Positions 1 to 11,436 of a stretch of 64,000 nucleotides of DNA are shown in pieces. Below the pieces are notes generated by a model. That model saw only the letters and a program-made list of their open reading frames with translations. It did not search any database and was not told where the DNA came from. The position numbers and the translations under genes were made by a program. How positions within the stretch are numbered: position 1 is the stretch's first letter; every line of letters begins with the position of its first letter. Origin of the DNA: Pseudopyrenochaeta lycopersici (lineage: Eukaryota; Ascomycota; Dothideomycetes; Pleosporales; Pseudopyrenochaetaceae); the NCBI GenBank assembly GCA_003313425.1, contig NHZP01000029.1:496001-560000 (forward strand), given 5' to 3'.

Positions 1-699
1 GCCGCTTCCAGTCCGATTTGTGTACAAACTCCTTCATGCAGGCGGTGCAAAAATACTTGGGCACATTGTTACAGGATCTCCGTTGCTTGTTGCCTGAAAC
101 ACAAGTCTTGAAATAATCCTTACCCTGCGCGGCCTGCCGCTGGGATGATCGCTTCCTTGGAGTTGGCGAAATGGGGCTCTCAACCGGGCTCGGGTCGAAG
201 GATGAGTGAATCGTGGAATTATGGGTCAAAGCGTATTCAGTTTGCAAAATGAAGTCATCCCTGGAATATCCTGAAGTTTGAGGCGATACTGAGGTGGAGG
301 ATAGCCATGAATCTCTCGTTGGAGCTTGCGAGAAGATACTGTTATTCGATGATCGAAAGCTTGGAGCTCCCGATGAAAAGCTAAGATTGGATAGGTGTTG
401 TTGATGGGTAATCTGATGGTGTCTTGTGCTCGCCGTAGACCATTGACCCGGGTATTGGTTTTGATAGTCTGCATTTGCTGTCAATTAACAGGTTGCTTTA
501 CTTTGAGATAGTCTCATATTAGCGGTGGCGGTAACCTACCCGTAGGGCTATAATCGCTTGTTGTTGATTGGTGCTGTGCACCATGCAAATGCTGTTCGTT
601 GGGATACATAGGCTGATCCATCTCGAAATCGATACTCGGATCTACAGCGTAGTTGACAGGATATAGCGAGCCGGCGCTAGGATACTGGTAACCGTCCAT
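1..699 (-). CDS. C2H2-like zinc-finger protein, 5' part only (runs off left edge)
   Basis: Two exons of a gene on the minus strand can be read: 540..699, starting at an ATG at 697-699, and 1..477, which continues beyond the window. The 62-bp intron 478..539 has a GTAGGT donor and a TTGACAG acceptor. The N-terminal ~150 residues are low-complexity and rich in Ser, Gln, Tyr and Pro. Just before the edge is a basic PRKRSS stretch and then a Cys-rich segment containing KYFCTACMKEF and HKSDWKR, which looks like the first half of a fungal C2H2 finger (C-x2-C visible; the histidines would lie outside). The likely role is a nuclear DNA-binding regulator, but the target is unknown. The frame is well supported because the coding sense continues across the splice. 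The full domain architecture cannot be judged from this fragment. Confidence 0.7.
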
Positions 700-3600
700 A
701 ATGCAATTAAAGTAATAAAACAACAACGGAAAGCGAAAATTAAAGGTCCGGAACACGCAACACAGAGTAAAACGCGATCTCTGCCTCTCCCCAACTATCA
801 AATGATGAGCACGTACTTTGCCACGCATATAAACACTTGAAAAATGTTCAGCCTCAGGGGTGAGGCCCTGGAAGTGGATTAGTGGAGTGGTCAGCGTGCA
901 GGTTCACCTGAAACGAGGCGCGTGCCGGGGGGGCATTCGTTTGATGGCAGTGTTTGTTTCAAATTGCCAGGCACCGAGGCTGTGGCCATGTTTCTAGTGG
1001 CTCGCAACGCGCTGCGGATGTACAGAAACATTTTTGCGTTTCCATGCATTATGCAAACCGTTCGTTTCACGATGGAAAGGGGCGATGAGATGGCGATTGG
1101 TGATCGGCGATAGGGCTGCGACGGAATGCGCGATAAAGGCAACCGTTCGCCAAGGGACGAGGATGACGTTAGCAACGGATTACATTACGCGGGTTGCGCA
1201 GCGAGTTGCGCAACGCGCATTATTGTGATTATTTCGGGAAAGTCCTCATTCACGTAAAAATATCCCCTACCGTGGAGCCTGTCAAAGACTAAAGCAGAAA
1301 GTGGCCATCACGTGATGGTTCCTTCTTGTCGTCCTAGGCGACGCTTTCGACATGATCTACCCTTCAAATCCGTGGAAAGACTACATGATGTGTAACCCAT
1401 AGTATCCAAAATTATAAAACTTGATTCAAAATATCGTCACAGATTGTACAAAAACCTCTCAGCCTTGTCCAAACACCCTCCTTAGTCATGCTCTAATCCT
1501 CCAGATTTAGGTGTCCTTGATCTTCCCCTTAACGTGCATGCCATCTTTTCTGCAGAACCAGGCAATCCGCCTGCTGAGACTGCTCATCCATTATACTCCG
1601 CGCTCGAAGTAAATGAAAGCTGACCCGATCAAGTTCCCTCATTGTGGGCAAAAGCAGAGGTGTGTACTGAATGAAGACTTGCCGAAAGTCAGATCCAATG
1701 ACTTGGCGTGCGGCAAAACCATTTTCGTTGAACAAGAAGTGAGGGAGCACGTCATCACGGAAATCGGCTCAAATTTCGGATCGACGACGTTGCAAAGGAT
1801 CCCTCGGTTCGCGGAAGAATTTGCAGTTGAAATGCGGGGTGAGAATAGCCCCGGTTGAAGTTGATTATTCAAAAGTAATTGTCCATATTGTTGAAATGTG
1901 TTGGTCCGGAGGTCGCGATGATATTCTTGGATACTATGGGAATCAGTCGACAGCGGAACGAATGGCCAGCTGCAAGGTGACTTGACGTCCTACCCATCCT
2001 ATACGCATTTGCATCCTTTGCTTAGTGAATGTAATCAATTTTGGGGCCTTGCGCGGCTTCACGCAGACCTACTCAACTCCTGTTAACTATGGAGTATGGG
2101 TGTTTTCACTGGGACCCAGATCCAGCCAGTCTCCGGCTACCTCTACGCGAGCAGCGTAAGACCCTCGCAAAAACTTCCCTTTCCTATTTTTTCTCTGCTG
2201 GCCCAGAATGTATTCTCTTTCTTCGATCTCATCTCACTGTGACCATCTGCACAGCTACTATAAGCGCCGGCTTCTTCAACTCCGGGTATAATTCTAAACG
2301 CATCTGTTGAAAGGCAGGGGCCGTTGTCAGAGCACCTTCGTCAAGTGCGGCGAGCGCGAAGTTGCACCGTGCTTTCGATATAGTTGCCATTGAGAATTCT
2401 GCGGAAGAGTAGTCTGATAAAGAGGTTGCAGCTATGGCCGCTGGTAGTAGGGGGCTGATTGTATTTATGCGTGGAGGGCGGTGCATCGAAAACTGCTGAC
2501 AGGCTCTCTTGCTAGCGAATTGGGGGCCGTTTCGGGGATATTCATTGCGGAGATGGGGCCGATTATAGATAAGGCTGGAACTGTATGCAGGTCTGTCGGA
2601 TAAGTGCATGAGTGTGTACAGATAGTTGAGGGCGGCCAAGAAAGATTGTGCTGTAAGAGAGAATGCTCGGACTTGCGATGTGCCCCGTGCAACACCATCC
2701 TCAGCCAATTCGCCCCCACCTGATGACCACAACAACCCACTTGGCCCCCTCGTTCTCCCATTCAGACTCATCCACTCAATGAGCCAGGGCAAGGTAATAA
2801 CCTGGAAGTCATGGTACTCTCCATCCTTCTTTCCTTATTTCCAATCACAAACCTCTACGCGGCAGTCCACTCGCTCGGGGCGAAAACTCTGGCACGACAT
2901 GAGAGACTGCGATTGCAGCTACAATGACTCCAAAGGATGTAGGTTCGGGCTTTCCGAAGAGTATAGGCTCCCTTTGCGACTTCGACTCGACTTCGTTGAG
3001 CGGACTCAGTGTCTGTTCTATTCGAAGCTCCCCAGCCGCCACAACACACCCTACGTGCGCAAAGAGCGTAGATAATCGTGACCCTGTCTAGAGACAATTG
3101 CCATCTCCGACAGGCAACTGGAGATTTCCGGGGATTGCCTAAGTCTGGGGCAATTCGATATGGTCTCCCAAATCGTACAACTATTCCTTGGGGCCCTTAT
3201 CTCGCAAGCTGAGATGACAGCTAGGCTGAGTAAGACCAGACACGAACAAGAGAAACTCGTCAGGTAACGCAAAAGCGAGAAATTCAGGTCGGAGATCCCG
3301 AATTTGAATGCGATTGCCAGATTCTCGGAGCAGTGCTGGCTTTGACCCGCCGCGACGGTTGGCCATCGGCGGAAGATGTATCGAGACGAGACAACAAACC
3401 CTTTATACCGTGGTGCAGCGAAGTATTCCAATAATGGCGCGCGGATCGAGGCCAATTATCGAGTCAAGAGTCGGTGCCGCAGAATGCGACAGACAAGTTT
3501 CCGTAACCATGCATTGCCTCATCTTCACGCATGAAGTAGGCAGTCTACTTTATGAGACAGGAGAGTTTTCGCCATACACAATTCACTGTGTTATGAGTGG

Positions 3601-5157
3601 GCCTCCTAGACCCAGAACGAATATCCTCCTCTTTCAAGACACCATGTGCTACTGCACTCGATCACACCTACCACGCAATGACCAAGGTAAGACATCGTTG
3701 GACTGAAAGAGACTGAGCCTTCCCAGAGTGAGTTCTACCAGAATGCGAGCCCACGACCACCTATCCTGCATCATGGAAAGGGAGCTTGGCCTGATCCAGA
3801 CGAGAATAATGAGAGGATACAATTGCTGTAGAACACATCGGCATAAAAAACTTCGGCTACTCGAGTGCTGGTTCAATTCCGGATGCATCATGGTCGGGTG
3901 TTAGTTCGTCACGCCGAACGAATTGGTAGTGTCAACGAACGTTCCGAACTTAAACAGAGCTTGAGCGCACTCGAGCTACTCAATTAATACGAATGTATTA
4001 ACTCAACCACATTGAGGCTCGGTGACTGTCCAGGTTGACGAAAAAACCGAGTCTACCAACCCTCCTAGTACAGTACGTGTGATCACGTCCAGTATAAACG
4101 CAGGGCAGTCGAAGAGACTGTAGACTCGGATCTGTGCAGATTGGGTTGCATTTGAACAAGATTGGCTCCTCAGGAATGAAAATTGCATATCTTCCAGGCA
4201 AATCAAAGGCAACTGAAGCATGGCTGGGACACAACTGAGCATCCCCCAGCTTGCCGCCAGACGTTATATCTGACGAACAGGCGTCGGAGAACAATCTTCC
4301 GGAAAGAGTTGGAAGAGATTCGGAGCCTGAGATGGCACGGACCCGTCCTGATACGTTACGGAAAGTAACACACTTACATCTTCGAATGCTTATTTCGACG
4401 CTGCGGTCCTCGAAGGATGCTTTTTCGCTCCAATTAGGACACGTTAAGTACCTAAAGGTATTAAAAGTTCACATAGAGGCAAATTGCCGCAAGTACTGAC
4501 AAGACACTGTTGTTCAAGAGTCTTGGTCTATGTTCCGTCTCAATCGACGCTGGACAGTTGGTTCTTATGGCACAGCCTGGCAAACCATCCCAAGCTCCTT
4601 ATCAGGGGACTTTTGGTGGCGTGGGATCCCTGGCCAATAATGTCTTTTAGTCGCTGCTGAGCAGGGATGCTGTTTTATTGTCGAAAAGATTAAGCTATTC
4701 ACCATACTGCTGTCGATTTGCTGAGTTCGTCGTGGAAACGCGGATCCTTGACCTCGGTGGTCAAGGAGTTTACTTGTTCATACAGGCAGCAGCTTACCTC
4801 TCAAGACAGATCAAGAATTTTTGATGCCAGCTATCATGCAATGCGTGCAGCTCAGCCCAAAGCTTTTCACAGCGAGGCGACCGACATCGAGCAGCTACCA
4901 ACTGCGTGCTTGCCATTCGTTCATCTTATCGCTTACTTGGAGTACTTGAGAATCGGGGATTACAATTTATGTTTCGCATCTCCTTTCGCGGTACGTCGCG
5001 GTACATAGTTTGTGAGCAGCCATGATCTGTTGGCAGAAAGCCTGGGTTAATGCACTGACCGCGTCCTCGTATCTTACAGTATCCACCAAAGCCTTTCCAA
5101 TTCTTGCAGGACAGTGGGTGTACTGACTTGGAAGAAACACTTTCTGCGCGCACACAC
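700..5157. other. Gene-poor stretch
   Basis: About 4.4 kb separate the zinc-finger gene and the lipoate ligase. Many short ORFs occur on both strands, but none has a recognisable domain, a credible splice pattern or sustained protein-like composition. The exception is the degenerate coding-like stretch at 2903-3267, listed separately. The longest ORF (minus strand, 2229-2792, 187 codons) opens with ATG but has no recognisable family. No tRNA or repeat array was seen. Confidence 0.5.
2903..3267 (+). pseudogene. Degenerate coding-like stretch with a frameshift
   Basis: One plus frame reads a Ser/Thr-rich, protein-like segment (TPKDVGSGFPKSIGSLCDF and onward, ending CAKSVDNRDPV) into a TAG at 3089-3091. 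One base upstream, the neighbouring frame continues as an amphipathic segment (LETIAISDRQ, then VSQIVQLFLGALISQAEM) to a TAA at 3265-3267. The join looks like a single-base frameshift, not an intron, since no donor or acceptor pair fits. Composition and spacing recall the middle and C-terminal region of fungal Zn2Cys6 (AflR-like) regulators, but no zinc cluster could be found upstream, so the family call is weak. It may equally be chance open frame. Confidence 0.25.
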
Positions 5158-6732
5158 CTATGGCTTTGGTAGTTCTGGGATGGGAATGAGGGTATCTAAA
5201 CGCTCTGCAACGGCCGCAGTCTGGCGGTCCCATGTTACAAGGCGGTCCTGCAGGAACGATGTCCAGTCGTGGATATCCTGCACCTTCTGGCCGACGAGCA
5301 CATTACACAGGTCTTCTTGAACTTCGATCGAGAAGCGGGAATCCTTGAAGCCTAAGTTCTTGATGATACCATGATGCACGTTCATGTCGATACCGATGTC
5401 GTCCTTGGGATCGAGCAGAAGGTCAAATTGCGGGGTCTGTGACCACATCCAATCTTCAGTCTACTAGAGTCAGCAAAAGTCTCATCTGAGAGGATTCTGT
5501 GCACGAACTCGGAGCTCATCATATCCCTTCCGGATGTCTGGAATGTTGAGGTACTCGTCGCCAACGATCTCCACGATGCTTGGTGTTCCGAGGTTTGCGT
5601 ACATGTATGCAAACTCTTCCTGCAGACACCGCTGGAATGTCTTCACGTCAAGACCGATGTTTCCAACGGGCGAACTGACGCTCTCGACGCCTTTGGCTTG
5701 TATGAGTTTCTTTGCGGGCGATCGCAGATATTGTGGTATGATGTGCAGGTTCGGCGAACTTAGCAGGGTAGTCGCGTGGTGTAGGGCTCGCTGTCGCGTG
5801 AGCTTGTATGCCGACCCGGAGACCTTCAGCGGCCGTGGCAGTTCGCCATGGTCGAGAGTATACGGGGTGCGATGCGTGTCTTCGGGGTCAGAATTGTGCT
5901 TATCGTGCCCCTGGTCGAGTACGATGTCGTGGCGGTCGTTGACCTTTGCCCGGTCGATGCCCAGCTTGCGCAATGCACGAACAGTCATTTCAGCATGTTT
6001 ATCTCGTGTGAAGTCCCCGCGCGGGCATGTTATGCTCCAATTGAGGTTGCCCTCATCATGGAAGACTGTACCACCTCCGGAGCGGCGCCGAACAAGGTCT
6101 ACAGAGCCGATTGCTGGAGGCTCTGTCTCAAGGCTGCGAGTGTGGCTAGCGGCGTTCAAGATGGCCAGGTTGACTTCGGTCCATGGGTTCTGATTACGGC
6201 CAATGACTACGCAGGGTCGATTGACGTATAGGAAGAGGATGGTGCTGTCCGCAGGGCTCTTTCGTAGGATATGGTCCTCAATGCTGAGATTCAGCCACGG
6301 GTCGTTGCTGCTGGACACATAGCTTTGCAGCTTGTTTGCGGGATCCGAGAGCTTTTCTGTGAAGGATGAGAAGCTTCTGCAACCATCAAACGCACGTTTA
6401 TGTGTGGTATGGCGTCTTCGGAAGCTGTAAAAGACACGATGCAGACCGTTCGCACTTGTGGAAGGGCTTATCCTCCTTGGAGCCGCCGGGGCGGTTCGAC
6501 GACCTACAACTGCATTGTTAAGTGTGCAATCAAATCCTGCGAAGACAAGCCGAACATGAGACGAGCCAATGCCCCTCGACGGAGCCATCGTCATCAAGGC
6601 GATGTTGGTGGTGGTTTGAAAGAAACGAGCGGAGCTTACACGCGAACCAGGAGTTCCCCCGCGCGTGGTGCCAGACATGGTTGGTGCCATGTCAAACGTC
6701 GGAAAATCAAAACTCCCATGATTCAACGACAT
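5158..6732 (-). CDS. AIM22: Lipoate-protein ligase A family, mitochondrial
   Basis: Exons are 5509..6732 and 5158..5460, separated by a 48-bp intron, giving about 508 aa. The catalytic BPL_LplA_LipB domain begins near residue 130. The lipoyl-AMP binding signature RRRSGGGTVFHDEGNLNW (about 215-232) and the conserved lysine segment KVSGSAYKL are intact. The C-terminal exon carries the accessory domain (TEDWMWSQTPQFDL and onward). In fungi this family attaches or transfers lipoate on mitochondrial 2-oxoacid dehydrogenases and GcvH. The N-terminal ~120 residues are Arg/Ser-rich and acid-poor, as expected of a presequence. The exact start is uncertain: in-frame Mets at codons 47 and 49, or an in-frame N-terminal intron (GTGTAAG near 6650, TTCGCAG near 6537), are possible. 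Confidence 0.9.
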
Positions 6733-6816
6733 CCTTCGACATTACGGGCCATGTACACCCCTTTAAAGCATTACAATATGCAGCTCTTATGCTCTCATAG
6801 ATCGTATTGATCACAG

Positions 6817-7083
6817 CTAAGACTCTGGCCTCCACATGGACGTGTCAAGCTTCGTGTCGCAATTATTGATCGTGGGCATGACGCTTGCTTCATAGGGGAC
6901 ACTGGCGATGTGCAACTTCCATTTCCCCAACACATCAAATCCAAAGCAGATGGCCTTTGTGTTCCTTCTCATTCCTATTCCATTTTTATCAATAGATTGC
7001 TGAAAGAAGGACGATCTACGCGCCTTCTGAGCTTTTGTTCTTTTATCTCTTTTTCGCGTCAGCAAGTCTGCGTTTCTTCCCAT
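6817..7083 (-). CDS. Small basic protein, possibly MADS/SRF-like (uncertain)
   Basis: This is an 88-codon ORF starting ATGGGAAGA at 7083. Its N-terminus is strongly basic (RKRDKRTKAQKARRSSFFQQS), followed by a short hydrophobic/aromatic segment (GKWKLHIASVPYEASVMPTI). The order basic helix, SFF, then a strand-like GKW segment resembles very small SRF/MADS-type proteins seen in filamentous fungi, where RR-x-S/T-FFKK is the core. Resemblance by eye is modest. The ORF ends only 84 bp before the annotated ATG of the lipoate ligase on the same strand, so it could also be a uORF or chance frame in that gene's 5' region. Confidence 0.3.
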   Translation of the reverse strand: MGRNADLLTRKRDKRTKAQKARRSSFFQQSIDKNGIGMRRNTKAICFGFDVLGKWKLHIASVPYEASVMPTINNCDTKLDTSMWRPES

Positions 7084-7912
7084 GGTCAAGAACTTCCATT
7101 CAGAAAAGAACTATGGCAAGATATAAAGGCACCTCACCTGAATGAGCTACTTTCTGGATGCTTTGGCCTGTTTGAGTGCTGATGAATCTCATCACTCCGT
7201 CGCTGTGCACAGCGTCCAACGGCTCCCTGGTTGAATTTAGTCCTCTTCAGCGCGTACCCGACATGTCAGGCTAAAGTCGTTTCGAATATTTCTTTCATAA
7301 TTTCCTTCCATCAAGTCAGTTTCTCCTATCTTCTTGTAAGGCTATCCTGCTCAGCTTGTGGTCAGGCTCGACTGACAAGAAGCAGATAGCACATGCCGCC
7401 ATAGGTGCATGCCCTTTGCCCTTGCGGTATCTCCATATTACCAAGTTCCAAGTCCTTTAGCATTTGCTGCAAGTTTTTGATACGGTGTAGGCACGTACAA
7501 ATCCTAACAGCTGGCAGTTGTAGCCCCTGGACTTAGATGACGCTTTGGCTTGTTCTTCGTTTCTCACCCACATGAGAATTGTATGCTCAAGCCTTGTGAG
7601 CAAAAGAACGGCTATCGCTTGTACTACCTCATCGGCGACTTATCAGGCCTTGCCACGGGAGCTCTGCTACGAGAGATCGACGTTTTGTTGCTGGCATTGC
7701 GTCTTGTCGCCTCTGTGGTGAGCACGATTCTCTTTGAGACCCACAATGAGGAGTAAACATGCTTCCCGACCTTCACAACACTGTCTCTGCTACTCAATCT
7801 TTGCGCAACCACTGCCTGCGCTTTATGCCTCGAAAACAGCACTCAAAATCAAGGAGAAGATAAAATACAACTACCACGCGCTATATATACACTGCGAGTA
7901 AGTATCCTATCA
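7084..7912. other. Intergenic, no gene seen
   Basis: The stretch holds only short overlapping ORFs (for example 68 codons at 7550-7756) without domains or splice logic. It lies upstream of the basic ORF on the minus strand and probably contains promoter sequence for it or for the lipoate ligase. Confidence 0.4.
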
Positions 7913-8200
7913 TCAATGAAGTCAGGCATGATAGTGCAGTGGTTCCTACCCACTCCTCCGCACCGAAACTACGCTAGTTCGAGTCCCGCTAATATCGTGT
8001 TATAGTCAATCACAAACAGGCGACGGGCAGCAGCAGCATTCCCCCTTCCCTTTCCCTTCCCCTCTTTCTGTATGAACATTCGCTAACTTCTTCGCAGGTC
8101 TCCCAGCCTCGGTGGTTGAGGTCGGTCTTACTGACTGTAAGTAAATACTTTCTAATACACTAATATCCTCCCACTGTGCTATCAGGTCTGACTTCATTGA
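7913..8200. mobile_element. MITE-like element with 30-bp terminal inverted repeats
   Basis: The left end 7913-7942 and the reverse complement of the right end 8171-8200 match at 26 of 30 positions. Three of the four differences are transitions. The element is 288 bp long, has no coding capacity and is pyrimidine-rich in the middle. A clear target-site duplication was not found, because the bases just outside the repeats do not form an obvious direct repeat. Size, terminal inverted repeats and non-coding interior fit a miniature inverted-repeat transposable element of a DNA transposon. The mobilising family cannot be named from this copy. The left terminus contains a B-box-like motif near 7976 that superficially suggests a tRNA. 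Confidence 0.55.
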
Positions 8201-9940
8201 ACTTCTTTTTTTGGCTCTTTTTTGCGGTCCTCCAACTCAGCACCAGTCACAATGCAAGGCCTATGTTTTTCACAGTCTGCATCAAACTCAGCTCCTAACT
8301 GACTAGCATGAGAGTATTTCGCCCTATATCGTTTTCCACCACCAAAACCCCACTGTTCCGATTCTTTTGATACTGCTTCGGGTTGATGGCAGTAAAACTG
8401 CCCAAAAGTAACAAGCCTATTTACTAACTCAGCATGCAACTCCATATTGACACTGCTATCTCGCGGTATCATGGATATCATGCAGTCAAGCCAAAAGATC
8501 TCTGAGATAGATGAACTGTGAGTAGGATCTTTTTCAAATAGAACCAACCCCCTTGCCCCGTGTTGTGGAAGGTTTCACGAATATTCTCTTTGCTGATGCG
8601 TCCTGCTGTAGATAGACAGATAATCAAGCAATATATTTGTCACTGCACATTCACTCTTTGCGCATTCAAGCTTTGCAAAGCCGCAAGGTGGACGTGGGTT
8701 TCAAACAGCGTTATCGCACATATGTGAGCTCCTTTGGTATGTTATGATGGGGCAGCAGCGCACCATTATGTCACTTTTGTGTTGCAAATTTCTGCCTCTC
8801 AAGCTCTCTCCAAACAACAATATCGTCACTACCTACCAACACCGTCCAATGCAAATTAGTACCACCAACACCACGGATAGCTTTCGCTCTGCATCCAAAC
8901 CCTCCTCCTTCCACAGTCCAGCCGCACCCTCTGTTCTGGCTCCCCCAGCCTACCAACCTCCGCCCGCACTTGTACGAGGGTGTCCCAGTTCACCACGAGT
9001 CGACGATCAACCACCGTTTTGAGGCAGTAGCAGATATTCAGCGCATCTCTTTCAAGGAGATAATTGTACCAAACTCGAGGTGGCAGATGGCTGGGGATTG
9101 GGCGGCGTACCTGAGCAAGATCGGCACAGTGAACCACAACGCAAAGACTCAGGCTTAGGGGATTGCGCAATTCGCCCAAGTCCTCTGCGTCCCCTTGCAT
9201 TATCCTCTTTTGATTGCACGAAGTCCCACGAGGGCCCCCACGTCCCTATTCCTCCTCGTCCACTTCAACGCATCGCTCATCGACCGTAGCTTTGCGACCG
9301 TACACATCCCTAAAACGGCCTCCTTCGGAATCGTCTACACCGCCTTATGCGTAAAAACAACACATCTTCACAAGGCTTCTTGTAAAACCCTCGGGAGCCC
9401 TCCAAGTTATACCGGCAATTTGTTTCCAGGTGTCCTGGAGTCCCTCTCACATCTTCCGAAGAACAAGCACTCATTCCTACGCTACGTCTATCTCAGCTTG
9501 CTTTGTTAAGACCTACCTTTCGGCTACATCAAAATACGTTGTCACGATTTCTCTGACGCACAGCAGGTTTCCTTTTATCGAAATATTTGCTTCTGTCGCC
9601 GCACATCCGCTATTTGCGTACCGCTTCGGCTGACATGGAGATTCAATCGGTTCCCCACATCCCGCTTCGGAACCAGCGCACATGCATGACCGTAACACAA
9701 CTACGAAAAACATTGAAATGGTGCCAATCAGGAGCAGTAAAAGCAACGCATGACATTTACACAAAGTCTGTATTCCGATAGAAACGACAACATAAATCTG
9801 CTACCATAATTTGTCGATGTGGCAGTTTCGCGACTTTTGGCTAGGCCATTGAGATCAACACAGAGACCAAATAATCAGGATTGCCTAGATTTCTTACCGA
9901 AATAATAGAGTATAAGAAGATAACAGTTACCAACAGCAAG
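8201..9940. other. Intergenic; overlapping open frames of unclear status
   Basis: Between the MITE-like element and the monooxygenase no gene can be assigned with confidence. At 8194-8547 (minus) an open frame of about 117 codons reads protein-like but has no ATG near its 5' end (first in-frame Met is internal). At about 8760-9158 (plus) a frame stays open for about 130 codons, ending with segments YEGVPVHHESTINHRFEAV and WQMAGDWAAYLSKIG, and overlaps an open minus frame at 8856-9200. These may be small species-specific genes or relics. The 500 bp next to the monooxygenase start presumably hold its promoter. Confidence 0.3.
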
Positions 9941-11248
9941 ATGAACGGGCACACCAACGTTACCTCCAGCACAAATGGTTCATCCTCACAGTCCCTTCCC
10001 ATAGTAATAGCAGGCGGCGGCTGCGTCGGCCTCTTCCTTGCACTTCTCCTCTCAACCTCAACTCCGCCTGTACCCAACAAGATCATCGTCATCGAGCCTG
10101 AGCATCCCGACTCAGCATCAACCCGTGCAATGGCACATCAACCACCAACCTATCCTATTTTGTCGAAAGTACCAGGGCTATTGCCAAAATTGGTTAAGGA
10201 GGGAAGTTTAAGTGGGGGTTTGTGCTTCCGCACGAGTACTGCGAATGGAAGTAAGGTAATTGCAGCGAAGACGTTCGATAATGCAGGTGGAGAGGGGATG
10301 AAGGGAAAGGGACAACTTTTACTGCCACAGGGAAAGTTCCAGGAGATACTTCTCCAAGATCTCTATTCACTCCCTGAAAAGGTCGAAGTCAGGCTAGGTT
10401 CAAAAGTCGACGGGTTCTCCCAATCTACCGACTCCGTCACTGTTCACGTGCAAGATGGCACGGGAAAAGTTCCAGCTATCGAGGCGGCCTACCTCGTTGG
10501 TGCAGACGGAGCACACTCGGCAATCCGTAAATGCCTCTCTATCCCCTTCGAAGGCGACACGCTAGACGTGCAACTCGTGGCTACAGACATCCATTTTGAC
10601 TTCCACGCCCACGGCTTCTTGGATGCGAACTTTATCATCGACCCCGTCAACTATGGATTGATAGGGCGCATCAGCAACGCTACCAAGACCCAACCAACGC
10701 TGTGGAGAGTGAGTTACGGCGTACCTGGAGAAATGAGCGAAGAAGCGATTAGGGCAGGTATAGATGAGAAGTTAGAAGAAATGCTACCCAACTCAGGGAA
10801 AGGTAAAGATGGGAAGAAGACTTATGAAGTTGTCAGAGTAGCCCCATATAAAGCACAACAACGTTGTGCAGCGACACTCTGGAAGGGTAGAGTAGGGTTG
10901 GTAGGAGACGCAGCGCATTTGACAAATCCATATGCTGGGCTGGGTCTCGCGTCTGGAATGGCGGATGCTTCCTCGCTCGCCGAAGTACTTGCTCACATCC
11001 TTAATAACGGGGCAGTGGATGAGGCGACGTTGTTGGCATCTTGGTCGGAAGCACGACGGCAGAAGTTCGCGCAAGTGGTCGACAAACCAAGTCGCATGGC
11101 ATATGCCCGCGTCACATCAGATGTCAGCACACCGGACAAGATTGAAACTTTACTGAGCCGTGATCCACTCGTTGGAGCTTTGAAGAAAGGTATGCCTATG
11201 ATGCCACCAAGCCTTGAGACTAGTGGTGAAGGGTTGGTAGGCTGGTAA
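9941..11248 (+). CDS. FAD-dependent monooxygenase, PHBH (class A) type
   Basis: Single exon of 435 aa. The ATG at 9941 follows CAACAGCAAG; the frame is open upstream but has no earlier ATG. The three flavin signatures are present: GGGCVG (25-30) for the ADP of FAD, VGADGAHSAIRK (186-197, DG motif) and GLVGDAAHLTNPYAGLG (319-335, GD motif with the proline-containing FAD ribityl loop). Such enzymes hydroxylate aromatic or polyketide substrates with NAD(P)H and O2. Length fits salicylate/3-hydroxybenzoate hydroxylase-like fungal proteins, but the substrate cannot be told. No C-terminal membrane segment is seen. It lies tail to tail with the siderophore transporter (188 bp apart). A role in siderophore chemistry is not supported, because ornithine N-monooxygenases belong to another family. 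Confidence 0.9.
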   Translation: MNGHTNVTSSTNGSSSQSLPIVIAGGGCVGLFLALLLSTSTPPVPNKIIVIEPEHPDSASTRAMAHQPPTYPILSKVPGLLPKLVKEGSLSGGLCFRTSTANGSKVIAAKTFDNAGGEGMKGKGQLLLPQGKFQEILLQDLYSLPEKVEVRLGSKVDGFSQSTDSVTVHVQDGTGKVPAIEAAYLVGADGAHSAIRKCLSIPFEGDTLDVQLVATDIHFDFHAHGFLDANFIIDPVNYGLIGRISNATKTQPTLWRVSYGVPGEMSEEAIRAGIDEKLEEMLPNSGKGKDGKKTYEVVRVAPYKAQQRCAATLWKGRVGLVGDAAHLTNPYAGLGLASGMADASSLAEVLAHILNNGAVDEATLLASWSEARRQKFAQVVDKPSRMAYARVTSDVSTPDKIETLLSRDPLVGALKKGMPMMPPSLETSGEGLVGW

Positions 11249-11436
11249 CATATGAGGAGTGCGAAAGACTTTGGTGTAGACATCCAGCGGATAGACCTGA
11301 GTCTGCAGTTCATCATAAATATATTCTGCATTATCTATACTATAGCTTATTCCTTATGCTCTCTTCATGTCCCAGTTTCTCTTCTAATTCTGACTGCACA
11401 CCCACAAAGATCTGTCAATGAAATTGTCCACAATAC

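Noticed and set aside
1193..1216. Tandem 12-bp GTTGCGCA-type repeat
   Set aside because: Only two imperfect copies; too short to call an array or a CRISPR-like structure.
2229..2792. 187-codon minus-strand ORF
   Set aside because: No domain, no splice context and a composition that could be chance; nothing in its neighbourhood supports a gene.
7920..8005. tRNA-like sequence with A-box-like TAGTGCAGTGG and B-box-like AGTTCGAGTCCC
   Set aside because: The acceptor and T stems do not pair properly (about 5/7 and 3/5), and the A-box-like part lies in the terminal inverted repeat of the MITE-like element.
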